Shown piece after piece: positions 24,101-32,853 of a DNA stretch of 64,000 bases; the first letter of the stretch is position 1, and each line of letters begins with the position of its first letter. The stretch is from Culex pipiens pallens. Its lineage: Eukaryota; Arthropoda; Insecta; Diptera; Culicidae. A model generated the notes under the pieces. The model was not told the DNA's origin, did not search any database, and saw only the letters and a program-made list of their open reading frames with translations. The DNA is taken from assembly GCF_016801865.2 (NCBI RefSeq), contig NC_068938.1:129384474-129448473 (forward strand), in the 5' to 3' direction. Position numbers and translations under genes: made by a program.

Positions 24101-24884
24101 ATCTTATCAGCTGTTCTTTAAGCTGAAGGACCCGAGTTCGGTTTACGTCGCAGAGTTAGCCGCGGTTTACTGCGCACTGCGAATCATCGAGACCATGCCA
24201 CCTGACCACTACTTCATCTTCACCGATAGCTTTAGCTCTGTTGAGGCTATCCGGACTCTGAAGCCGACCAGGGAGTCTACGTTTTTCCTCACGGAAATAC
24301 GTAAGACTTTAAACAACCTGGCGGCTCAGTCCTTCAGCATCACGGTGGTATGGGTCCGCGCTCATTGCTCGATTCCGGGTAATGAGAAAGCGGACTTGCT
24401 CGCCAAGAAGGGTGCTGAGAGTGGAGACATTTTTGAAAGGCCAATTAGCCTACAAGAATGCTACGGTTTTCCGAGGCAGCGTGCGCTTCTGGATTGGCAA
24501 ACACAATGGGACGGCGACACCAAAGGACGTTGGATGTATTCCATACGACCTAAGGTGCAAAGAAAAGCCTGGTTCAAGGGAATGGACTTGACGCGTGGAT
24601 TCATCAGAACGATGTCCCGCCTTATGTCGAACCATTACTCGTCCAAGGCTCATCTGTACCGTATCAACATGAGTGATACGAACTTATGCGACTGTGGGCA
24701 GGGTTATCAGGACATCGACCATCTCGTATGGGCGTGTCCAGATCACCATGTTCACAGAATTAAGTTGAAAGATACCCTCAGGGCCCGAGGAAGACCACAA
24801 AGCCTTCGCACAAAGCCGTCGTTTCTGGTTGCACCGGAAGCAAAGCAAGAACGCCCCAGCAGCTGGACACCGAGTTGCGGCTGA
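21192..24884 (+). CDS. Retrotransposon ORF2: endonuclease - reverse transcriptase - RNase H polyprotein (1230 aa)
   Basis: It nicks target DNA, copies the element RNA from the nick and removes the RNA strand. APE-type endonuclease spans about 10-235, with WNCRS (N17), SETF (E44), GDFN (about 142-145), AIDLS (D201) and SDH (224-226). Reverse transcriptase spans about 480-780, with GFRRGKGTSD, FLDIKGAFDSV (Asp about 576) and catalytic YADD (about 664-667). RNase H covers about 945-1075, with FTDGS, an AELAAVYCAL helix, FTDS and the GNEKADLLAKKGA region supplying the acidic residues. A C-terminal CCHC motif, CDCGQGYQDIDHLVWAC, is near 1167. The frame is open upstream to 21120 but without an ATG; the first ATG is at 21192, overlapping the ORF1 stop as ATGGGTAA. 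All catalytic motifs look intact. Confidence 0.94.
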   Translation: MGNTPKTKNGISFLQWNCRSLTPKLNDFQQFAFERDCDVFALSETFLIGDETPAFRGYNIITESRAGPNRGGGVLIGVRKCHTFRKVTLPNLGGIEAVAVQARIRGLDICIVSVYVPPQVSLTRQKLWGMLELLQAPRLVLGDFNLHSTEWGSHKTDPQAYLIHELCDDFQMTLLNRDKQVTRIATPPTPTTSGTKASAIDLSLCSNSLAVLCDWNVLQDPRGSDHLPIAILVSHGPQQSTTVEMPYDLTRNIDWKQYAEAVSIGVELRAGLAPLEEYAFLANLIYDSALQAQTKPVPGPYIRTRPPLPWWDKECTDLSAARSEAYVDFCKCGIRANFQKYRALDRRYSNTLKRKKRMYWREFVEGLPADTSMSTLWRVARAMRRGSVPNESVEKSDKWILDFAKKVCPDSVPTQPSFDVVDGSDANPPFSMVELSIALLTGNNTAPGPDKIKFSLLKNLPDVAKQRLLNLFNTFVEQNVIPHEWRQVRVVAIQKPGKPASDHNSYRPISLLSCLRKLLEKMILDRLEPWMEREHLLSDTQYGFRRGKGTSDCLALLATGIDIARGKKQQMASVFLDIKGAFDSVSIEVLGVKLRRSGLNPTMCNFLINLLSEKHMHFVQGDLAITRISYMGLAQGSRLSPSMYNFYVSDIDDCLTGGCTLIQYADDAVVSIAAKKEVDLLEPLQDTLNNLAHWAVGKGIEFSPEKTELVVFTGKHEPPQLNLSLSGKNIEQSDHFMYMGTIFDQKGTWGKHINYLKQKCLQRTNFLRSVSGNRWGAHPSDLLRLYKTTILSVLEYGSFYFQTAAKSRLLVLQRIQYRSLRIVLGCMHSTHNMTLEVLAGVLPLRTRYYELSYRFLIRCDYRNKLVIDNFETLLNLHVESRRMLLYYDFMSSWEWSPSTTVQRTPPLTSSTLIGFDTSMKADTRGIPNHLLRGVVPSIFASKYNHVPPNNRFFTDGSKLDGCTGFGVYHESYQLFFKLKDPSSVYVAELAAVYCALRIIETMPPDHYFIFTDSFSSVEAIRTLKPTRESTFFLTEIRKTLNNLAAQSFSITVVWVRAHCSIPGNEKADLLAKKGAESGDIFERPISLQECYGFPRQRALLDWQTQWDGDTKGRWMYSIRPKVQRKAWFKGMDLTRGFIRTMSRLMSNHYSSKAHLYRINMSDTNLCDCGQGYQDIDHLVWACPDHHVHRIKLKDTLRARGRPQSLRTKPSFLVAPEAKQERPSSWTPSCG

Positions 24885-25115
24885 GGACAAAACGCAAAGG
24901 CCAGCAGAGCCAACCAAGACCCCTACACAATCCCCCTTCCCTTCCCACGCCTTGTCTTTAACATCAATCCCTTCCCTACTAACCCCGAGTAGGCCGCGGG
25001 TAATCGGCTCCCCTCCCACTAACATTTACACACAAGATCCTCTGTAATTATTAAGTCAAATGTAATTACAAAAGCCGACTCGGTCCTAACCAGGTCCCAG
25101 TACCGAAAAGGACCT

Positions 25116-25147
25116 AATAAAAATAATTTTATGAAAAAAAAAAAAAA
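25116..25147 (+). terminator. Polyadenylation signal and A-tail of the retrotransposon
   Basis: AATAAA at 25116-25121 is followed after about 12 nt by an A-run ending at the target-site duplication. The preceding 3' UTR (24885-25115) is unremarkable. Confidence 0.75.
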
Positions 25148-25270
25148 ATGTTTGACAGGGTTGATGTTATCAGGTTGAAGGCACTTTAAGATTGTTCAGT
25201 TGATCCTAGCAAGCTTTCAATTTGACACAGCTGGTAGAAATTTGTGATTTTGACTTCCTCATTTTTGTCC

Positions 25271-26014
25271 AAAGATTCAAAGATTCAAAGATTCAAAGAT
25301 TCAAAGATTCAAAGATTCAAAGATTCAAAGATTCAAAGATTCAAAGATTCAAAGATTCAAAGATTCAAAGATTCAAAGATTCAAAGATTCAAAGATTAAA
25401 AGATTCAAAGATTCAAAGATTCAAAGATTCAAAGATTCAAAGATTCAAAGATTCAAAGATTCAAAGATTCAAAGATTCAAAGATTCAAAGATTCAAAGAT
25501 TCAAAGATTCAAAGATTCAAAGATTCAAAGATTCAAAGATTCAAAGATTCAAAGATTCAAAGATTCAAAGATTCAAAGATTCAAAGATTCAAAGATTCAA
25601 AGATTCAAAGATTCAAAGATTCAAAGATTCAAAGATTCAAAGATTCAAAGATTCAAAGATTCAAAGATTCAAAGATTCAAAGATTCAAAGATTCAAAGAT
25701 TCAAAGATTCAAAGATTCAAAGATTCAAAGATTCAAAGATTCAAAGATTCAAAGATTCAAAGATTCAAAGATTCAAAGATTCAAAGATTCAAAGATTCAA
25801 AGATTCAAAGATTCAAAGATTCAAAGATTCAAAGATTCAAAGATTCAAAGATTCAAAGATTCAAAGATTCAAAGATTCAAAGATTCAAAGATTCAAAGAT
25901 TCAAAGATTCAAAGATTCAAAGATTCAAAGATTCAAAGATTCAAAGATTCAAAGATTCAAAGATTCAAAGATTCAAAGATTCAAAGATTCAAAGATTCAA
26001 AGATTCAAAGATTC
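25271..26014 (+). repeat. Octamer array (AAAGATTC)n, about 93 copies
   Basis: Almost perfect 8-bp tandem repeats with a single substituted unit near 25397. The 274-codon frame spanning it is an artefact: three octamers make eight codons, so the frame stays open indefinitely. It begins about 110 bp beyond the retrotransposon's 3' duplication. Confidence 0.97.
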
Positions 26015-26052
26015 AAATTCAAAGATTTGAAGATAAGAAGTTTTGAAGTTTT

Positions 26053-26220
26053 GAAGATTTGAAGATTTGAAGATTTGAAGATTTGAAGATTTGAAGATTT
26101 GAAGATTTGAAGGTTTGAAGATATGAAGATTTGAAGATTTGAAGATTTGAAGATTTGAAGATTTGAAGATTTGAAGATTTGAAGATTTGAAGGTTTGAAG
26201 ATTTGAAGATTTGAAGATTT
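26053..26220 (+). repeat. Octamer array (GAAGATTT)n, about 21 copies
   Basis: A second 8-bp array directly following the first after a short transition (26015-26052). The unit differs from AAAGATTC by a CA-to-TG dinucleotide change when written as TTCAAAGA versus TTTGAAGA. A few units carry GAAGGTTT or GAAGATAT. Confidence 0.95.
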
Positions 26221-27189
26221 ACTCAGTGAAGTTGGTTTTTAGCTTGTTAAAGTGTTTTCAAATTAAAACGTTAAGACTAATTTCAACTGTCGGCAATGAA
26301 CTCATCATGAAAGCTGTTAATTGTTCGCCATGGTTCCGTCGATTTGAAAGTTCTTAATTTTAACACAAAAAGTTGACATTAAATTCTGTTTCCTTTCACC
26401 CTCCAATACCGCATGTTTTCCTTTCACGATGCTTATACTTCACCAATTACATCCAACATAATGGCAGAGCGTGACTTGAATACAGAGTAGATCCAACCAC
26501 CAACCAACCAACCAACAGAGTACGGCTCAGCCCCATCTGGTCTTATCCCGCAAGTAATTTTCCGCTGCCACTCTCTTGCCAAAATCTTTGCCCCGACCTC
26601 CTCCAGTTCCCCGAAACTCCCTCCTCACTTCCACCCGAAAACAGCAGCCTTTAATAAAGCCAAATATTTTAATGAGTTTCTGATTCAAAGCAACAACGTG
26701 GCTTCGGCACCACAATGGAACAAAGGATCAACCAAAACACGCCTTAATTTCAAACTACCACCCCCCTGGCAACACTGACTCGCAATTCCGTCCACCCCAA
26801 GCGATCTGAACAAGTTCTGAAAACGGCAGAGTGACTGTTTCTTGCTGAAATTACACTTCTTTTCGCTACACTGTATCCAAAACCTCTTCGCGTGCTGGCA
26901 ACACTGCTGGTTAGTTGTCTTCCAGATGCTGCTCCTGAGGGTGCCCTCGCACTTGTCTGTGTGTATTAATTCACGCGCTCGATAAAACACGGATGGTGGT
27001 GGCTTCGGGAGAAAGTTGGGGGTGAGCCATAAATGACTCTGTTGTAAGTATATTTTTGGTTGAAAAATTAAAAAAGTTTTGCTAACATCTTGTTATTTCT
27101 TTTTATCGTATGGATCCATTTTGATGTTATTAATCATTTTTATAAAAAAAATCATCTCAAAATATTTCGATCATTGAAGTTTAATTCAA
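26221..27189. other. Gene-free stretch, no recognised feature
   Basis: Unique-looking DNA with a short CCAACCAACCAACC run near 26495-26515. Overlapping frames on both strands have no recognisable product. Confidence 0.45.
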
Positions 27190-28150
27190 ACTATTTAGAA
27201 CACATTCTAGACAATGAAAAAGCATTTGACAGTGTTTGGCACAAAGGTTTAATTGCGAAATTGAAAAGATTACATTTTCCGATTTGTATCGTGAAAATTA
27301 TTCAGTCTGCAGGTATGTAATCAGAACGGCAAATCTGATCAACTACCAGTACGTGCTGATGTCTCTCATGGTAGCATTTTGGGACCAATTTTATCCAATA
27401 TTTTTACTTCTGACTTGCCTGATTTGCCCCCACAATGTCAGAAATCACTTTTTGCAAACATCTCCGCCAACGCCTTCGTGTCATCACAGGAAGATAACAA
27501 AAAAGGCTTGGATATTTTCAATTCTTATTTGAAAGAATGAAAAATCACTTTAAATGCTTCAAAAACTCACTTATTATTTTTCCTCACAAACCAAGGCCTG
27601 ATTTTCTAAAACCAAAAAGTCATCACATTATAAAAATGAATGAGGTACTTTTAAAGTGGGAGGACCAGTTGAATTATCTTGAGCTTGACAAAAATCTTAC
27701 TTACAAGGATCACATTTTAAGTATACAGGTTAAATGTAATAAATATATTCAATGTTTGTATCCACTTATAAACAGGAATTCTAGACTTTGTCTCAAGAAT
27801 AAACTGTTAATTTATAAACAAATTTTCAGACCTGCCATGCTTTATGCTGTGCCGATCTGGACAAGCTGTTGCTTAACCAGGAAGAAAAAACTTCGGAGGA
27901 TTCAGAACTAAATTCTGAAATGATTCTGAAACTTTCTTCCTGGTTCAGCACCAGTGAACTTCATCAATTAGCCGAAGTTGATACTTTGGATGTTATGTCC
28001 AATAAGTCTTCAGCTGCATTGATCCGCTCATTATATAGTTTATAAGTTAGTTTTAAGGTATCCCTTTTCCCTTTTGTACATGTAGGACCTCCTACATTTG
28101 AAATCACTGAATAGCGAAAGCTACAATATTTCATGAATAAATAAAAGTTG
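27190..28150 (+). pseudogene. Decayed Jockey-type LINE, C-terminal half of reverse transcriptase plus 3' end
   Basis: Conceptual pieces in changing frames fit the second half of a Jockey-clade RT. DNEKAFDSVWHKGLIAKL (about 27211-27265) contains the first catalytic Asp block. A later piece contains KCNKYIQCLYPLIN and IFRPAMLYAVPIWTSCC (about 27730-27880), and a further frame has SELHQLAEVDTLDVM-like sequence to about 28000. At least two frameshifts and several stops separate them. Where the catalytic FADD would be expected, the sequence reads LFANISAN, so the metal-binding pair is gone. An AATAAA-type end lies near 28138. Inactive. Confidence 0.85.
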
Positions 28151-29089
28151 CTAGTATTTGAAATTGAGGTGAAAAGTCATCGATTGTGATTGGACACTCA
28201 ATAATATTTTAACTGAATAATTTATACCTAAAAAAAATCTGTTTATTTAGAATGGATGATCGATTTGGTGTCTTCGGCAAAGTTGTAGGTTATGATTAGA
28301 ACATTTCAGAAAAAAATCTTTAGAATTTTTATTAGCATTTATAAAACCAAAAGCTGATTGCCAAAAATATTTAATTTTTAATTTTCGATTTATTTCTATA
28401 TGTTTAAGATGACTAAAAATGCATAAGGAGTATAATAATAGGATGGTGTAAAATCTGGTACCGGATCTAAACTAAAATATTGTCAAACAAACAAAAATTT
28501 CAAAACTCAATTTTCTAATTTTCAATCGAAAATGACAAAAGTTATACGTTTAAAGGAGAAATACATCGAATAATGTTCAATTTTCGCAATTTAACATGTT
28601 GCACTTTTGAGAAAAAATCCTGTTATTTCAAATTTTTCATTTTGTGATCTAACTGCTTTCAACTCGTGAAATCTCAGAAACTATTGATTGGATTTTCAAT
28701 GTTCAAAAATTAAACATTTGTGAAATTTTCTTTCCCAAATAATAAGTTTTTTTTAAGAATCAAGGGTTACTTTTTAAATGGCTAAAAACAGTTATTTTGA
28801 AAATAAGCAAAGGTTGGGCAAGATTTGTTAATTTTGAAATTATTTTTATTGAAAGGAACATAAAATTTCTCAAAAGTTCATTTTTAATCATTGAAAAATG
28901 AGGGCTTATTAGAGGACACTTAGAAAACCCGTATTTTTTGTACTAATTATTATTTTAAAATTTACATTAAACCATAAATTTACCTTACCTTGAAAATGGT
29001 GCCCTTTATTAAAAAAATGTATTCAATAATTTTCAATTGCAAATTGGATTTCACATTTTATATAAAATTTTGATATATTTTTTGACAAT
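28151..29089. other. AT-rich gene-free stretch
   Basis: AT-rich DNA with no open frame of note. The phrase GTCTTCGGCAAAGTTGTAGG near 28270 is reminiscent of mosquito repeat DNA, but no second copy was found here. Confidence 0.45.
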
Positions 29090-29409
29090 GGAATTCTCCG
29101 CCAACTCACACAGCAGTTGCGCCGACCCCTCTTCGATTTGCGTGAAACTTTGTCCTAAGGGGTAACTTTTGTCCCTGATCACGAATCCGAGGTCCGTTTT
29201 TTGATATCTCGTGACGGAGGGGCGGTACGACCCCTTCCATTTTTGAACATGCGAAAAAAGAGGTGTTTTTCAATAATTTGCAGCCGGAAACGGTGATGAG
29301 ATAGAAATTTGGTGTCAAAGGGACTTTTATGTAAAATTAGACGCCCGATTTGATGGCGTACTCAGAATTCCGGAAAAACGTATTTTTCATCGAAAAAAAC
29401 ACTAAAAAA

Positions 29410-30974
29410 CTAACTTAATCCACCTATGTGGTTGATGCCTTCCTCACTTTTTACCAACAATGGGTAATATGAGTGGTTTGGACACATATTTCAGCTATTT
29501 TTTTGAATCCAGAAAAAACGTACACATATATAACTTAAGTAATCATAACTCGAGACAAGGTTGCCAGATATTCAATGATTTGGACTCGTTGGAAAGGTTT
29601 TTCGATTACCTAACCAACGATGGGTCGGATGATGGATCCGGACATAGTTTACATACATTTAAGTGAGATCCGGCTTACAAAAAGTACATAAATATTACTT
29701 AAGTGGACATATCTCGAGACAGGGTTGCCAGATCTTCAATGTTTTGGACTCGTTGGAAAGGTTTTTCGATTACCTAACCAACGATTGGTCAGATGATGGA
29801 TCCGGACATCGTTTACATACATTTAAGTGGGATCCGGCTTCAAAAAAGTACATCAATATCACTTAAGTGGACATATCTCGAGACATGGTTGCCAGATCTT
29901 CAATGTTTTGGACTCGTTGGAAAGGTTTTTCGATAACCTAACCAACGATGGGTCGGATGGTGGATCCGGACATAGTTTACATACATTTAAGTGAGATCCG
30001 GCTTCCAAAAAGTGCATCAATATCACTTAAGTGGCCATATCTCGAGACAGGGTTGCCAGATCTTCAGTGTTTTAGATTCGTTGGAAAGGTTTTTTGATTA
30101 CCTAACCAACGATGGGTCGGATGGTGGATCCGGACATAGTTTACATACATTTAAGTGGGATCCGGCTTCAAAAAAGTGCATCAATATCACTTAAGAGGAC
30201 ATATCTCGAGACAGGGTTGCCAGATCTTCAATGTTTTGGACTCGTTGGAAAGGTTTTTTGATAATCCAACCAACGATCGGTCGGATGGTGGATCCGGACA
30301 TCGTTTACATACATTTAAGTGAGATCCGGCTTCCAAAAAGTGCATCAATATCACTTAAGTGGCCATATCTCGAGACAGGGTTGCCAGATCTTCAGTGTTT
30401 TGGATTCGTTGGAAAGTTTTTTCGATAACCTAACCAACGATGGGTCGGATGGTGGATCCGGACATAGTTTACATACATTTAAGTGGGATCCGGCTTCAAA
30501 AAAGTGCATCAATATCACTTAAGAGGACATATCTCGAGACAGGGTTGCCAGATCTTCAATGTTTTGGACTCGTTGGAAAGGTCTTTTGATTACCTAACCA
30601 ACGATGGGTTGGATGATGGATCCGGACATAGTTTTCTACATATAAGTGAGATCCGGATAAATGTGAAAACACATTTTTATATATAACTTTTGAACTACTT
30701 ATCGAAACTTCAAACAATTCAATAGCGATGTATGGGACCCTAAACCAAGTCGAATGCAACCGGTTTGATCAAAATCGGTTCAGCCAGTGCTGAGAAAACT
30801 TGGCAAGAATTTTGAACACATACATACATACACACACACACACATACACACACACAGACATTTGTTCAGTTTTCGATTCTGAGTCGATAGGTATACATGA
30901 ATATAGGTCTACGAGCTGTATTTCAAAAGTTCATTTTTCGAGCAGGATTATAGCCTTACCTCAGTGAGGAAGGC
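29410..30974. mobile_element. Inserted non-autonomous element with GCCTTCCTCAC ends and internal tandem array
   Basis: Left side CTTAATCCACCTATGTGG then TGCCTTCCTCACT; right side AGTGAGGAAGGCA. Two shorter relatives, 32094-32853 and 53108-53622, share these ends and the internal phrase GATTCTGAGTCGATA(G/T)GTATAC. The insertion lies in an A-run, so the duplication cannot be sized. A CA-rich microsatellite lies at about 30820-30860. No transposase. Confidence 0.85.
29475..30650 (+). repeat. Seven tandem 164-bp units
   Basis: GTTGCCAGAT occurs at 29560, 29724, 29888, 30052, 30216, 30380 and 30544, exactly 164 bp apart each time. Alternating variants (GGCCATATCT versus GGACATATCT, and TTCAGTGTTTT versus TTCAATGTTTT) recur two units apart at 30052 and 30380, showing a 328-bp higher-order unit. 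The related element at 32094-32853 has about two diverged units 160 bp apart. Confidence 0.95.
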
Positions 30975-32093
30975 AAAAGTTTTAAAAATTCTCCCATTTT
31001 CCGTTACTCGACTGTAAAAAATTTTGGAACATATCATTTTATGGGAAATTTAATGTACTTTTCGAATCTACATTGACCCAGAAAGGTCATTTTTTCCTTT
31101 AGAACAAAATTTTTCATTTTAAAATTTCGTGTTTTTTCTAACTTTGCAGGGTTATTTTTTAGAGTGAAACAATGTTCTACAAAGTTGTAGAGCAGACAAT
31201 TACAAAAATTTTGATATATAAACATAAGGGGTTTGCTTATAAACATCACGAGTTATCGCGATTTTACGAAAAAAAGTTTTGAAAAAGTTGGTCGTCATCG
31301 ATCATGGCCGTTCATGGTCACCCGCGACAGACACGGACGACGAAACAAAGAGAAATGCAAAAAGTAACTTTTTCAAAACTTTTTTTCGTAAAATCGCGAT
31401 AACTCGTGATGTTTATAAGCAAACCCCTTATGTTTATATATCAAAATTTCTGTAATTGTCTGCTCTACAACTTTGTAGAACATTGTTACACTCTAAAAAA
31501 TAACCCTGCAAAGTTAGAAAAAACACGAAATTTTAAAATGAAAAATTTTGTTCTAAATGAAAAAATGACCCTTCTGGGTTAATGTAGATATGAAAAGAAC
31601 ATTAAATTTCCCATAAAATGACATGTTCCAAAAATTTTTACAGTCGAGTAACGGAAAATGGGAGAATTTTTAAAACTTTTTTAGTGTTTTTTTCGATGAA
31701 AAATACGTTTTTTCGGAATTCTGAGTACGCCATCAAATCGGGCGTCTAATTTTACATAAAAGTCCCTTTGACACCAAATTTCTATCTTATCACCGTTTCA
31801 GGCTGAAAATTATTGAAAAACACCTCTTTTTTCGCATGTTCAAAAATTGAAGGGGTCGTACCGCCCCTCCGTCACGAGATATCAAAAAACGGACCTCGGA
31901 TTCGTGATCAGGGACAAAAGTTACCCCTTAGGACAAAGTTTCACGCAAATCGAAGAGGGGTCGGGGCAACTTTTCCCGATTTCGTGTGAGTTGGTAGAGA
32001 ATTACCCCAATATTTTTTTCCATTCCAAAATTACTAAATTCCACTGCATCACAATATGTTTCCTAGTATCCTTAAGAATATTTTAAAATGAAA

Positions 32094-32853
32094 ACGTTAC
32101 ATAATCCACCATGAGGTGGTTGGTGCCTTCCTCGTATTCATAAAGTGATTACACTACAAAGCCTCAAACAAGTGTATAAATAGCACTTATATTTATCAAA
32201 ATATCCGAGATCCGGCCTAAAAAAAGTGTATTAAAAACACTAAAGTACTTATAACTTATGATAGGTTTGTCAGATCTTCAATCTGTTGGGCTCGTTGGAT
32301 CTTTTAATTACCTATCCAACGATGGGTTGCATGATAGATCCGGACAACTTTTTCAACAAGATATTTGAGATCCGGCCTCAAAAAAGTGTATAAATAACAA
32401 TTAAGTGCTCATAACTTTTGATGGGGTTGTCAGATCTTCAATCTTTTGAACGCGTTGGAAAGGTCTTTCAAATACCTTTCTAACAATATATAGCATGACG
32501 GGTTTTCTTATAAAAACCACCCTTTTTACAATCTTCCGAAGTTTAGCTAAAATCGTTTTTTTAGTATAACTTTTGAAGTACTTTTCTAAACTTAATAATA
32601 TTAACTAGGGTCTTGTGGGACCCCAAGACGGATCGAATGAGATCAAAACGGTCCAAATCGGTCCAGCCAGTCCGGATATAACCGTGTGTACATTTTTCGG
32701 TGCACGGACTCACATCCAGACACACGCACAGATATTTGTTCAGAATTTGATTCTGAGTCAATAGGTATACGTGAAGGTGGGTCTATGAGGTCGAATAAAG
32801 AAGTACACTTTTCGAGTGATTTTATAGCCTTTCCTCATTGAGGTGAGGAAGGC
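32094..32853. mobile_element. Second copy of the GCCTTCCTC element, 760 bp
   Basis: Begins ACGTTACATAATCCACCATG and ends GAGGTGAGGAAGGC. It shares the TCAGATCTTCAAT...CGTTGGA unit, the GATTCTGAGTCAATAGGTATAC segment and the orientation of the 29410-30974 element, but carries only two diverged tandem units. It lies 85 bp from the foldback end. Confidence 0.8.

Larger units (their letters stand above)
18962..25147 (+). mobile_element. Full-length non-LTR retrotransposon, RNase H-containing (I-type) group
   Basis: A 6186-bp element with a 579-bp 5' UTR, two intact ORFs overlapping by 8 nt, a 263-bp 3' region and a terminal A-run of about 15. It is flanked by a perfect 15-bp target-site duplication ATGTTTGACAGGGTT at 18947-18961 and 25148-25162. 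ORF2 carries APE-type endonuclease, reverse transcriptase and RNase H. That combination is found in I, Loa, Outcast, Loner and related clades; I cannot choose among these from memory. Intact ORFs and identical duplications suggest a recent insertion. Replication would be by target-primed reverse transcription. Confidence 0.95.
29090..32008. mobile_element. Foldback element with arms of about 630 bp, interrupted by another element
   Basis: The left arm (29090-29409 plus 30975-31289) and the right arm (31366-32008) are inverted repeats of each other around a 76-bp centre. Outer ends carry GGAATTCTC.CCAACTCAC on the left and its complement GAGAATTACCCC on the right. The left arm is split at 29410-30974 by a second element; removing that restores the alignment (AACACTAAAAAAGTTTT in the intact right arm). 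Single-arm relatives occur at 771-1312, 2862-3060, 36921-37376 and 63443-63703. There is no coding capacity; recurring 60-80 codon frames in the arms are repeat by-products. Confidence 0.88.

Noticed and set aside
25222..26046. 274-codon open reading frame of repeated IQRFKDSK
   Set aside because: It is the translation of an 8-bp tandem repeat (three units give eight codons without stop), not a protein gene.
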